A stretch of DNA of 64,000 nt, from positions 2,324,230 to 2,388,229 of the forward strand of contig NZ_CM001775.1 in NCBI RefSeq assembly GCF_000332235.1. The letters are read 5' to 3'. This DNA comes from Geminocystis herdmanii PCC 6308. Its GTDB lineage: Bacteria; Cyanobacteriota; Cyanobacteriia; Cyanobacteriales; Cyanobacteriaceae. A program made the translations under genes and the position numbers. A model generated the notes under the pieces. The model searched no databases, had not been told where the DNA came from, and was given only the letters and a program-made list of their open reading frames with translations. Below, one piece after another: positions 10,724 through 18,426 of the stretch (position 1 is its first letter; each line of letters starts with the position of its first letter).

Positions 10724-11176
10724 TTAATATGATGTATCTAAAGATGGTTTAACTAATTTCCCAAAATGTTTGCATAAGGTAACTTCTGTACCTTGATTAT
10801 TCCAGAGAACTCGATCGAATATATGATGCAACATACAAAGCCCCCTACCATTTTCAGCTTCTTCTGGGGGTAAATCCGTTTCATCTAAAGGGCAACAACA
10901 GCGTTGAGAAAATCCAGTGCCTTGATCACAAATTAACCAAGAATATTCTCCTCGACAATAGGAAAATTTGACGATAACTTGTTTACTAGGATCAAGTTTA
11001 TTACCATGTTTTGCGGCGTTAACTAAGGCTTCTTGTAATCCTAACCTAATTTCTGGATGTAACTCTTTGGGTATTTTTTCTAATAATAAATCAAGAACAG
11101 GGCAAAGATATAACGTTGAGGCAAAACTAACCGTTTTCCAATTACTAACATTAACAGGTAGTGTAATAGAAATCAC
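10724..11176 (-). CDS. Anti-sigma-factor-type serine kinase / GHKL ATPase (RsbW/SpoIIAB-like)
   Basis: A 150-aa HATPase_c_2 protein starting at a GTG. The N-box is EALVNAAKHG (49-58), the G1 box DQGTGF (84-89) and the G2 box GRGL (110-113). Such proteins bind ATP and phosphorylate anti-sigma antagonists or hold sigma factors; partner proteins are not encoded here. An unusual run of three Cys (93-95) lies in the lid region right after the G1 box. The gene is monocistronic, on the same strand as glmM. Confidence 0.85.
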   Translation of the reverse strand: MISITLPVNVSNWKTVSFASTLYLCPVLDLLLEKIPKELHPEIRLGLQEALVNAAKHGNKLDPSKQVIVKFSYCRGEYSWLICDQGTGFSQRCCCPLDETDLPPEEAENGRGLCMLHHIFDRVLWNNQGTEVTLCKHFGKLVKPSLDTSY

Positions 11177-11476
11177 GTCATTAACTCCTGATTATAGACT
11201 GTTGAATTTTGAATAACATCACAAACATAAAATTCATAAGAACCGTTATCCAATTAAGGAAAAAGATACTCAATACAATATAAGCAGTAGTTATAAATAC
11301 TTAATATTTAACAAAAAAATATCTTTTTTTTAATTTTATCCTATTAATCATTATACCATAATTACTAATCTCATTAAAAATACCTACTCTCAATCTTTAA
11401 GTTCGATCGAGCCGTAGGTAAAAAAGTCTCAAGTTAAACACCTGATATAAACATACAATTAATTTTGCTCACTCAC
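11177..11476. other. 300-bp intergenic region
   Basis: AT-rich spacer upstream of the GHKL ATPase gene. It holds one CGATCGA site near 11402 and no ORF, RNA gene or clear terminator that I can support. Confidence 0.5.
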
Positions 11477-12028
11477 TTATAAGCCTTCTAAGGGTACGGT
11501 TAAAAAACGAGCTAATTCTGCACCTTGATTTTCTAATTTGGAAAGGGAAATAGGTTCACCAACGGGGGTTAAAGGAATATCTCTTTTCGGTTTCACTCTT
11601 AAATATAAAGTTCTTCTGGGGTTCAAACCTTCTTTAATTTCCGCCCTAATTGCCTGAATATCATTTAATTCATAAACTAATTCGATACGGCGATTTTTAC
11701 CGAGGAAGCCCGATCGAAAAATAGTTACTGTACCTTTTTCCTTATCAAATTCATTATAACCACTACCCACATTCAAAAAAATCATTAACCATAAATATAA
11801 AGCCAGTAGCGTACCCGCCACGCCATAAAAGGTTAAGGCAATACCTTGAGGAACGAATTGTAGGGTAGAAGTATCGGTAAGAGGGAGGAAGTTAGTGTGA
11901 AAATAACTGGATAATCCAGCCAATAAAAAACCAGTACCACCGATGGAAACCACGATCGCCCACCAAAGATTACTAAAACGTCTTGACCCGATAATTTCTT
12001 GACGTAAAACAGTGTTATTTGTAGCCAT
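11477..12028 (-). CDS. ycf4: Photosystem I assembly protein Ycf4
   Basis: A 183-aa thylakoid protein that scaffolds photosystem I assembly. Two membrane segments (about 21-43 and 64-88) are followed by a soluble C-terminal domain. Recognisable family segments include NLWWAIVVSIGGTGFLLAG, YGVAGTLLALYLW, GSGYNEFDK and the basic NPRRTLYLRVK. Length matches the 180-185 aa of the family. It is divergent from ribBA, with a heptamer tract between them. Confidence 0.95.
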   Translation of the reverse strand: MATNNTVLRQEIIGSRRFSNLWWAIVVSIGGTGFLLAGLSSYFHTNFLPLTDTSTLQFVPQGIALTFYGVAGTLLALYLWLMIFLNVGSGYNEFDKEKGTVTIFRSGFLGKNRRIELVYELNDIQAIRAEIKEGLNPRRTLYLRVKPKRDIPLTPVGEPISLSKLENQGAELARFLTVPLEGL

Positions 12029-12088
12029 TAGATATATATAAAATTATTCTTATCAAGATCAAATTCTAACCTAGTTTGAGCGAATGCA

Positions 12089-12115
12089 GAATTGAGAATT
12101 GAGAATTGAGAATTA
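12089..12115. repeat. Heptamer tandem tract, GAATTGA x3
   Basis: Three GAATTGA units plus a partial one lie between ycf4 and ribBA. They are followed at 12124-12150 by an imperfect second heptamer run (CTATTCA/CTATCCA). Confidence 0.7.
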
Positions 12116-12213
12116 AAAACTCCTCACTATTCACTATCCACTATTCACTCTTGGAATACTTTGTTTTCTGGTAAAATTGAGTAAAATAATTACCGAATTG
12201 TAAGTTTGAAATT

Positions 12214-13881
12214 GTGTCTATAGAAAATATCCCATTTGATTCGATCGAAGAAGCCTTAGCAGAGATAAAAGCTGGTCGCTCAGTTGTCGTAGTGGATGAT
12301 GAAAATAGAGAAAATGAAGGAGATGTGATTTGTGCCGCTCAGTTTGCTACCCCGGATATGATTAATTTTATGGCGGTGGAAGCTAGGGGTTTAATTTGTC
12401 TGGCGATGACAGGAGAAAGGTTAGACGAGTTGGATTTGCCTTTGATGGTGACAAAAAATACTGATAGTAACCAAACTGCTTTTACCGTGAGTATCGATGG
12501 TGCGAAACATTTGGGGGTAAGTACGGGGATTTCGGCGGACGATCGAGCCAAAACCATTCAAATTGCCATTAATCCTACCACACAACCTGACGATTTAGCA
12601 AGACCGGGGCATATTTTCCCTTTACGAGCCAAAAAAGGAGGAGTGTTAAAAAGGGCAGGGCATACCGAAGCGGCAGTGGATTTAGCTCGTTTAGCAGGTT
12701 TGTATCCTGCGGGGGTAATTTGTGAAATTCAAAATCCTAACGGTAGTATGGCAAGATTGCCAGAACTTTATCAATACGCTCAACAACATAGTTTAAAGTT
12801 AATTAACATTGCCGATTTAATTAGTTATCGATTGAAGTACGATCGATTTGTTTATCGAGAAACCATTTGTAACTTTCCCAGTCAATTCGGAGATTTTCAA
12901 ATCTACGCCTATCGTAACACCCTCGATAAAACTGAACATATAGCCATCGTCAAAGGAGATATTAACGAATTTGGACATCAACCAGTAATGGTAAGAATGC
13001 ACTCAGAATGCTTGACAGGAGACGCTTTAGGCTCATTACGTTGTGATTGTCGAATGCAGTTACAGGCGGCATTAAAAATGATTGAGAATGCCGGATTAGG
13101 GGTTGTCGTCTATTTGCGTCAAGAAGGGCGCGGTATCGGTTTAGTGAATAAACTCAAGGCTTACACCCTACAAGATAGGGGTTTTGATACTGTAGAAGCC
13201 AACGAAAAATTAGGGTTTCCTGCGGATTTGCGCGATTATGGCATGGGCGCCCAAATGTTAAATGATTTAGGTATCAATAAGATTCGTTTAATTACCAATA
13301 ACCCCCGTAAAATAGCAGGTTTAAAAGGCTATGGCATTGAAATTGTCGATCGAGTACCATTATTTATCGAGGCAAATGATTATAACTCCAATTATCTGGC
13401 AACAAAAGCCGAAAAATTAGGACATTTACTCTTACAAACTTACCTTTGCACCGTAGCAATTACTTGGCAAAATCCTTTAAAATCAGCTACCAAACGTTAT
13501 CAGAAACTAGAAAATTTACGCAATTTAGCTCGTAGTAATAACTTAATTGTACAGGAAGAAACTCGACCAGTTTCGATCGCTTTATTTAGTCAACCCTCCA
13601 TGATTTTTCATCTCGGTTTTGATAAGCCAAATAAGATCGAATCAGGTTGGTATAAACATAAAAATCACCCTTATTTAAAAGCAATTTTAGCTATTTTAAC
13701 TCAAATAACATCTTGGGAAAGTTTAGATAATTTACAATTTTTAATAGCCGATGGTGAAGACCCCATGTTAGGCTTAAAAGTAACATTAGGAAGGAAAAAT
13801 ATTGCTCAAAATTTATCCATCAATGAATTAAATGATCCTTTAGAAACTCAAACCATTTATATTAGTGAAAAAAAGACTTAA
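12214..13881 (+). CDS. ribBA: Bifunctional RibBA: DHBP synthase / GTP cyclohydrolase II
   Basis: Makes both riboflavin precursors, dihydroxybutanone phosphate and diaminohydroxy-ribosylaminopyrimidine phosphate. It starts at GTG. The DHBP-synthase half spans about residues 1-205 with [10 protein letters not shown] (28-37) and RAGHTEA. The cyclohydrolase half follows with HSECLTGD (263-270) and zinc Cys266, Cys277 and Cys279, then [11 protein letters not shown]-terminal extension of about 140 residues beyond the catalytic core is present, as in other cyanobacterial RibBA; its role is not known to me. Confidence 0.95.
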   Translation: MSIENIPFDSIEEALAEIKAGRSVVVVDDENRENEGDVICAAQFATPDMINFMAVEARGLICLAMTGERLDELDLPLMVTKNTDSNQTAFTVSIDGAKHLGVSTGISADDRAKTIQIAINPTTQPDDLARPGHIFPLRAKKGGVLKRAGHTEAAVDLARLAGLYPAGVICEIQNPNGSMARLPELYQYAQQHSLKLINIADLISYRLKYDRFVYRETICNFPSQFGDFQIYAYRNTLDKTEHIAIVKGDINEFGHQPVMVRMHSECLTGDALGSLRCDCRMQLQAALKMIENAGLGVVVYLRQEGRGIGLVNKLKAYTLQDRGFDTVEANEKLGFPADLRDYGMGAQMLNDLGINKIRLITNNPRKIAGLKGYGIEIVDRVPLFIEANDYNSNYLATKAEKLGHLLLQTYLCTVAITWQNPLKSATKRYQKLENLRNLARSNNLIVQEETRPVSIALFSQPSMIFHLGFDKPNKIESGWYKHKNHPYLKAILAILTQITSWESLDNLQFLIADGEDPMLGLKVTLGRKNIAQNLSINELNDPLETQTIYISEKKT

Positions 13882-13885
13882 TTAA

Positions 13886-14058
13886 GTAGGTTGGGTTGAA
13901 GAATGAAACCCAACATTTTTTTAATATCTGGAAAAATGGGTAAAGGAAGGTTAAAACCTTGACGAAAAGATCAAATTTTTTTTCTTAGGTTCGTTGAATC
14001 AGTTATAAATAAAAAAATCACTGATTTTGTTGGGTTTTGTATCCTCAACCCAACCTAC
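13886..14058. repeat. 173-bp element with GTAGGTTGGGTT terminal inverted repeats
   Basis: The left end starts with GTAGGTTGGGTTGA and the right end is its inverted counterpart AACCCAACCTAC. Each end is itself a hairpin of GGTTGGGTT with AAACCCAAC. Inverted similarity extends about 30 bp at each end, with a unique core. It resembles a MITE or palindromic repeat. A half copy abuts the deaminase stop codon at 55922-55953. Confidence 0.75.
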
Positions 14059-14125
14059 AATATATCTAATTGTCCTAGAGAAACATTTATTATAATAAAC
14101 TTATCTTAAATATAATTTATTTAAC

Positions 14126-14863
14126 ATGAAAAAAATACTCTTATTTCTTTGTTTAATTCTTACTTTAACAGGTTGTGTTCGTTATGATGTGGATGTTTAT
14201 TTTCCCCATGTTAATAGTGGCATGATGATTCAACATATCAAATTAGGTGAACAATTAACCAGTTTTAGCAAAGGTGAAGGGGATATTTTATTAAAAAATA
14301 TTGAGACTCAAGCAAAAAAATTAGAAGGGAAAACAAAACGGATTTCTAAGGAAGAATTAGTGGTAACTATTCCTTTTGATAATGGTAAAGATTTAGTTAC
14401 TAAATTTAATCAATTTTTTGTTGCTCCAGATACAGACAAAACTCGAAAAAAATTAGCTCAAAATGATTATAATACTTTATTCGATTTAAACGCTAAGATG
14501 TCGATCGAGCAGAAAAACTTACTTTTATTAGAAAGAAATACTCTTAATTTGAATGCCGATTTAACACCATTAGGAGTTATTGCCAATGACGGCACTATAA
14601 TTATTTCCTCAGGAGATTTAATCGATTTACAGATACAATTTAGCTTTCCTTTTGGTGCAAAACTCATTACAAATGACTATCCAAAATGGGAAAAATTAGC
14701 TAATAATAATTATAAAATTTCTTTAGAAGCAGGACAAATAAATGAGATAAAAGCAATTTTTTGGCTACCTAATTATGTCGGCTTAGGCACAGTTTTAATA
14801 GCTGTTTTTATTTTATCAGGATACTATTTAAAATATCGAAAATTTCCTTTAATATCAAGATAG
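14126..14863 (+). CDS. DUF3153-type membrane-anchored lipoprotein
   Basis: A 245-aa protein with a lipoprotein signal ending LTLTGC (Cys17 acylated). A beta-rich extracytoplasmic region follows, then a C-terminal membrane helix near residues 216-236 (VGLGTVLIAVFILSGYY) and a short basic tail. This layout fits the cyanobacterial DUF3153 family; function is unknown. It lies between the 173-bp element and a GTTYGTAGT element and convergent with icd. Confidence 0.75.
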   Translation: MKKILLFLCLILTLTGCVRYDVDVYFPHVNSGMMIQHIKLGEQLTSFSKGEGDILLKNIETQAKKLEGKTKRISKEELVVTIPFDNGKDLVTKFNQFFVAPDTDKTRKKLAQNDYNTLFDLNAKMSIEQKNLLLLERNTLNLNADLTPLGVIANDGTIIISSGDLIDLQIQFSFPFGAKLITNDYPKWEKLANNNYKISLEAGQINEIKAIFWLPNYVGLGTVLIAVFILSGYYLKYRKFPLISR

Positions 14864-14868
14864 ATTAA

Positions 14869-14925
14869 GTTTGTAGTAAGCCTTTTAAGGCTTATTAATC
14901 AATGGCTAAAGCCATCACTACAAAC
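14869..14925. repeat. Complete GTTYGTAGT palindromic element
   Basis: Outer arms GTTTGTAGT and ACTACAAAC are exact inverted repeats. Inner hairpins are AAGCCTTTTAAGGCTT and ATGGCTAAAGCCAT. It sits between convergent genes and could act as a bidirectional terminator. Confidence 0.8.
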
Positions 14926-14940
14926 TTGTTTTATAATTGA

Positions 14941-16365
14941 TTATTCAAAATTGTCGATAATCGCTTGAGCAAACTCTGAACATTTCAAAGGAGGCTCAAC
15001 AGGAGGAGTCATCATCCTTGCTAAATCGTAGGTAACTTGTCTGGATGCGATCGCCTTACTAATACCTGAACGAATTAAGTCGGCGGCTTCTTGCCATCCC
15101 ATAAACTCTAACATCATCACTCCTGATAGGATAACAGAACCGGGGTTGATTCGATCGAGTCCAGCGTGTTTCGGAGCAGTTCCATGAGTAGCCTCAAAGA
15201 TAGCACAGTTATCTCCAATATTAGCACCCGGACCCATGCCCAAACCGCCCACAATAGCAGCAGCCGCATCGGATAAATAATCGCCGTTGAGGTTCATGGT
15301 TGCTAAAATAGAGTATTCATCAGGGCGAGTTTGAATTTGTTGGAAGATACTATCAGCAATTCGATCGTTTACCATAATCTTATCTTTCCATTGTCCATTA
15401 CCATGACTATCCCAGATAGCTTCTAACACAGTTTTGACTTCTGCACAGATAACAGCTTGTTTTTCAGGAGTTAAACCATCGTAACCCGGCTCAATTTGAC
15501 GAGCATTATCTTCTATGGAAATGTCGGAATTTGCCTCTTTGTTGCCTAAAATCCAAGATTCTCTCTCAGTAACGCACTCTTGACGAAACTCTGTCGTTGC
15601 CAACTCATAACCCCAATCACGAAACGCCCCTTCTGTATATTTCATGATATTGCCCTTGTGAACTAAAGTCACCATTTGCTTATTTTTGGGCAACTTCAAG
15701 GCATTTTGAATCGCCCGTTTCACTAAGCGTTGTGAGCCTTTTTTACTAATGGGTTTAATGCCGATACCTGAATCGAGGGGAATTTGTTTATTTTTGTGTT
15801 CAGGTGTAGCAGGAATTAAGTCTTCATTGAGAATTTTAATCAATTTTTGTCCGATTTCTGAGCCTTCTTTCCATTCAATACCTAAATAAATATCCTCTGT
15901 ATTTTCCCGATAGACGATAATATCTAATTTTTCAGGAGTTTTATGGGGAGAAGGTGTCCCTTCATAGTAACGACAAGGACGAACACAGCTATAGAGATCA
16001 AAAATTTGTCGTAAGGCAACGTTTAAGGAACGAATACCACCACCTACAGGAGTAGTCAAAGGACCTTTGATAGCGATACCATATTCTTTGATAGCGGTTA
16101 GGGTGTCTTCGGGTAAATATTGATAAGTGCCGTATTTCTCACAAGCCTCATCTCCTGCATAGATTTTAAACCAGCTAATTTTGCGTTTGCCACCATAGGC
16201 TTTTTCTACTGCCGCATCGATGACTTTCTCAGAAGCCGGCCAAATATCCACTCCTGTACCATCTCCACGAATGAAGGGAATAATGGGATTATCAGGTACT
16301 ATGGGTAAACCATTATCAAATTTTATTTTACTACCTACTTCTGGCGGTGTCAATTTTTCAAACAT
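14941..16365 (-). CDS. icd: NADP-dependent isocitrate dehydrogenase
   Basis: Oxidatively decarboxylates isocitrate to 2-oxoglutarate, the carbon skeleton for ammonium assimilation and the nitrogen-status signal in cyanobacteria. The 474-aa sequence shows PFIRGDGTG near residue 31, the substrate loop [13 protein letters not shown], the [14 protein letters not shown] segment, metal ligands in the [13 protein letters not shown] region and the cofactor loop [11 protein letters not shown]. It stands alone. An NtcA site would be expected upstream but was not identified with confidence. Confidence 0.97.
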   Translation of the reverse strand: MFEKLTPPEVGSKIKFDNGLPIVPDNPIIPFIRGDGTGVDIWPASEKVIDAAVEKAYGGKRKISWFKIYAGDEACEKYGTYQYLPEDTLTAIKEYGIAIKGPLTTPVGGGIRSLNVALRQIFDLYSCVRPCRYYEGTPSPHKTPEKLDIIVYRENTEDIYLGIEWKEGSEIGQKLIKILNEDLIPATPEHKNKQIPLDSGIGIKPISKKGSQRLVKRAIQNALKLPKNKQMVTLVHKGNIMKYTEGAFRDWGYELATTEFRQECVTERESWILGNKEANSDISIEDNARQIEPGYDGLTPEKQAVICAEVKTVLEAIWDSHGNGQWKDKIMVNDRIADSIFQQIQTRPDEYSILATMNLNGDYLSDAAAAIVGGLGMGPGANIGDNCAIFEATHGTAPKHAGLDRINPGSVILSGVMMLEFMGWQEAADLIRSGISKAIASRQVTYDLARMMTPPVEPPLKCSEFAQAIIDNFE

Positions 16366-16460
16366 ACTATTTTGTCTAATTACGTTTTTTCTTCACTAGC
16401 ATAATATGATATTCGATCGAGAATAGTAAACTACGAACAAATAAAAAAATATCAAGGTGT

Positions 16461-16499
16461 TAGGTAATAGGTAATAGGTAATAGGTAATAGGTAATAGG
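16461..16499. repeat. Heptamer tandem tract, TAGGTAA x5
   Basis: Five perfect TAGGTAA units and a partial sixth lie upstream of icd. They belong to the same class of 7-bp tracts but have a different sequence from the ATTCTCA family. Confidence 0.8.
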
Positions 16500-16539
16500 G
16501 AGTTAATCAATAGACATCTCCAAAAAAGATTTTTTGTTG

Positions 16540-16564
16540 GTTTGTAGTAAGGGCTTCAGCCCTC
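16540..16564. repeat. Half copy of the GTTYGTAGT palindrome
   Basis: GTTTGTAGT is followed by the hairpin AGGGCTTCAGCCCT. The right arm is missing. Confidence 0.65.
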
Positions 16565-16598
16565 TAAATCAGAATTAATGGAGAAGTCTAATAGTCAA

Positions 16599-16647
16599 CC
16601 GTATAATGAATTACACGGCTAATATTATCCCGTTCAATAAATTGAAC
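16599..16647. repeat. Paired-palindrome repeat, copy 1
   Basis: Two palindromes lie 13 bp apart: an imperfect CCGTATAAT...ATTACACGG at 16599-16618 and GTTCAATAAATTGAAC at 16632-16647. The reverse complement matches a second copy at 27333-27381, including the spacer motif TATTAGCCG. Confidence 0.7.
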
Positions 16648-16670
16648 TCAACATCTTTGAAGTGGATTTA

Positions 16671-16894
16671 ATTCTCAATTCTCCATTCTCCATTCTCAAT
16701 TCTCAATTCTCAATTCTCCATTCTCCATTCTCCATTCTCCATTCTCAATTCTCCATTCTCAATTCTCCATTCTCCATTCTCCATTCTCAATTCTCCATTC
16801 TCAATTCTCCATTCTCAATTCTCAATTCTCAATTCTCCATTCTCCATTCTCAATTCTCAATTCTCAATTCTCAATTCTCAATTCTCCATTCTCC
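16671..16894. repeat. 32-unit heptamer array ATTCTCA/ATTCTCC
   Basis: Thirty-two consecutive 7-bp units are uninterrupted and in perfect phase. Only the seventh base varies, being either A or C. The array ends one base before the stop codon of the symporter gene. It produces a spurious open frame on the plus strand because 7-bp units cycle through all frames. It resembles the short tandemly repeated repetitive (STRR) heptamers described in other cyanobacteria. Confidence 0.95.
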
Positions 16895-16895
16895 A

Positions 16896-18398
16896 TTATT
16901 CCTCTAGGGTTTCCACCATAGCCGCTACCACACTATCACCAAAAACATTAACAGTGGTGCGACATCGATCGAGAAACCAATCAATAGCTAAGATAAGAGA
17001 TATACCTTCTATGGGAATATCCACGGCTTTTAAAACGAGAATCATCATCACTAAACCCGCTTCAGGAATACCTGCTGCGCCAATAGCGGCTAAAGTAGCG
17101 GTTAAAAAGATAACCACCAGTTGCCCTATACTTAACTCCATACCATACACTTGGGCAATAAATACCGCCGCCACTGCTTCATAAAGGGCAGTACCATCCA
17201 TGTTAACTGTTGCCCCTAACGGGATGACAAAATCGGCAATTTTAGGATTAATTTTATTATTTTTGATGGCACATTCAAGGGAAACGGGAATAGTTGCCGA
17301 ACTTGATGCGGTGGAAAAAGCCGTTGTCAAAGCGGGTAACATTCGCCGTAAAAAAATAAATGGGGGTTTCCCTTTTGTGATAAAGTAAAATAACAAAGGT
17401 AGAATGATAAATCCGTGCAAAAATAGACCTAACATCACTGTACCTGTGTATTTCCAGAGGGATAAAAACTCCGTAGCAAAACCACTAAACCCTCCAGCTT
17501 CCCCTAAACGCCCTGCTATTAACGCCCCAATACCCACAGGAGAAAATAAGAGTATTAAGTCCACCATTTTTAACACGGCAATGTTTAATACCTCAAATAA
17601 ATCAATGACTATTTTACCTCGATCGATCGTCGTTAAAATTGCTCCAAAAATTAAGGAAACCACAATTAAGGGTAAGACATCATTATTCGCCATTGCTTGA
17701 AATAAGTTTCTTGGTAATAAGCCCATAATTACCTTTTTTAAAGTGGTGATAATAGAGGTTTCTTCTTTTCCTGATAACTTTTGAGCGATGGTTAAGTCAA
17801 TTTTTATCCCTCTACCTTTTTGGGCAGGAGTAACTATTTTACCATCAGAATCTTGCCATTTTTCTACTAAAATACTCCTTTGATTATGCGCTCCTGCAAA
17901 ATCAATTCTGCCAATAATGTTTTGATCTCTTAATACTACTAAATATCGATCGTCAAAGGATTTTCTAAAGGTATCATTTTCGACATTTACTTGGTTATTA
18001 GTAATAGAATATTCAGCAGATTCCAGAAATTGTCCTCCCCGTAATAATAACCTTTCTGTTTCCGTATCAGCAACTCCGGGTTGAATAATTATCACTAAAA
18101 TTAAACCTAAAATAACTGCTATTCCAGTAGTTATCATATATAAAATAAGAGTTTTTAATCCCATGGTTTTAAGGAATCTTAAATCACCTAAACCAGTGAT
18201 ACTGTTAACCATCGAGGTTATCACTAAAGGCATAACTAACATTAATAAAGCATTGATAAATATTTCTCCTAAAAAATAAATTTCTTTACCGAAAATTGGC
18301 AAAAAACCACCTAGTAAAATACCGAAAAAAATACCGATAAGAATGGGGATTAATAAGGATTTTGGGGATTTATTATTAGTAGATATTTCTTCATTCAT
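16896..18398 (-). CDS. Dicarboxylate/amino acid:cation symporter (SDF/DAACS family)
   Basis: About 500 aa. It has multiple membrane helices and the two re-entrant signatures: the serine-rich TAFSTASSSATIPVSLEC and the NMDGTALYEAVAAVFIAQ motif. The final helix contains DWFLDRCRTTVNVFGD, where the Arg-Thr pair binds substrate carboxylate. A soluble insertion of about 80 residues follows the third helix (around YSITNNQVNVENDTFRK); it is larger than in GltP or DctA. The ATG at 18398 is chosen because the longer frame begins with TTG. The stop abuts the 32-unit heptamer array. Confidence 0.9.
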   Translation of the reverse strand: MNEEISTNNKSPKSLLIPILIGIFFGILLGGFLPIFGKEIYFLGEIFINALLMLVMPLVITSMVNSITGLGDLRFLKTMGLKTLILYMITTGIAVILGLILVIIIQPGVADTETERLLLRGGQFLESAEYSITNNQVNVENDTFRKSFDDRYLVVLRDQNIIGRIDFAGAHNQRSILVEKWQDSDGKIVTPAQKGRGIKIDLTIAQKLSGKEETSIITTLKKVIMGLLPRNLFQAMANNDVLPLIVVSLIFGAILTTIDRGKIVIDLFEVLNIAVLKMVDLILLFSPVGIGALIAGRLGEAGGFSGFATEFLSLWKYTGTVMLGLFLHGFIILPLLFYFITKGKPPFIFLRRMLPALTTAFSTASSSATIPVSLECAIKNNKINPKIADFVIPLGATVNMDGTALYEAVAAVFIAQVYGMELSIGQLVVIFLTATLAAIGAAGIPEAGLVMMILVLKAVDIPIEGISLILAIDWFLDRCRTTVNVFGDSVVAAMVETLEE

Positions 18399-18426
18399 GA
18401 TAATTAAGTACAATGAATAGTGGATA

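Noticed and set aside
12115-12135. Possible Yfr1 small RNA (ACTCCTCAC motif)
   Set aside because: The conserved ACTCCTCACAC core is not complete and no flanking stem-loops with a terminator are present.
16671-16894. CRISPR-like array
   Set aside because: Units are 7 bp and contiguous with no unique spacers; no cas genes nearby.
16662-16907. 81-codon open frame MDLILNSPFSILNSQ...
   Set aside because: It is only the heptamer array read in frame; 7-bp units lack stops in this phase and the peptide is a 7-residue repeat artefact.
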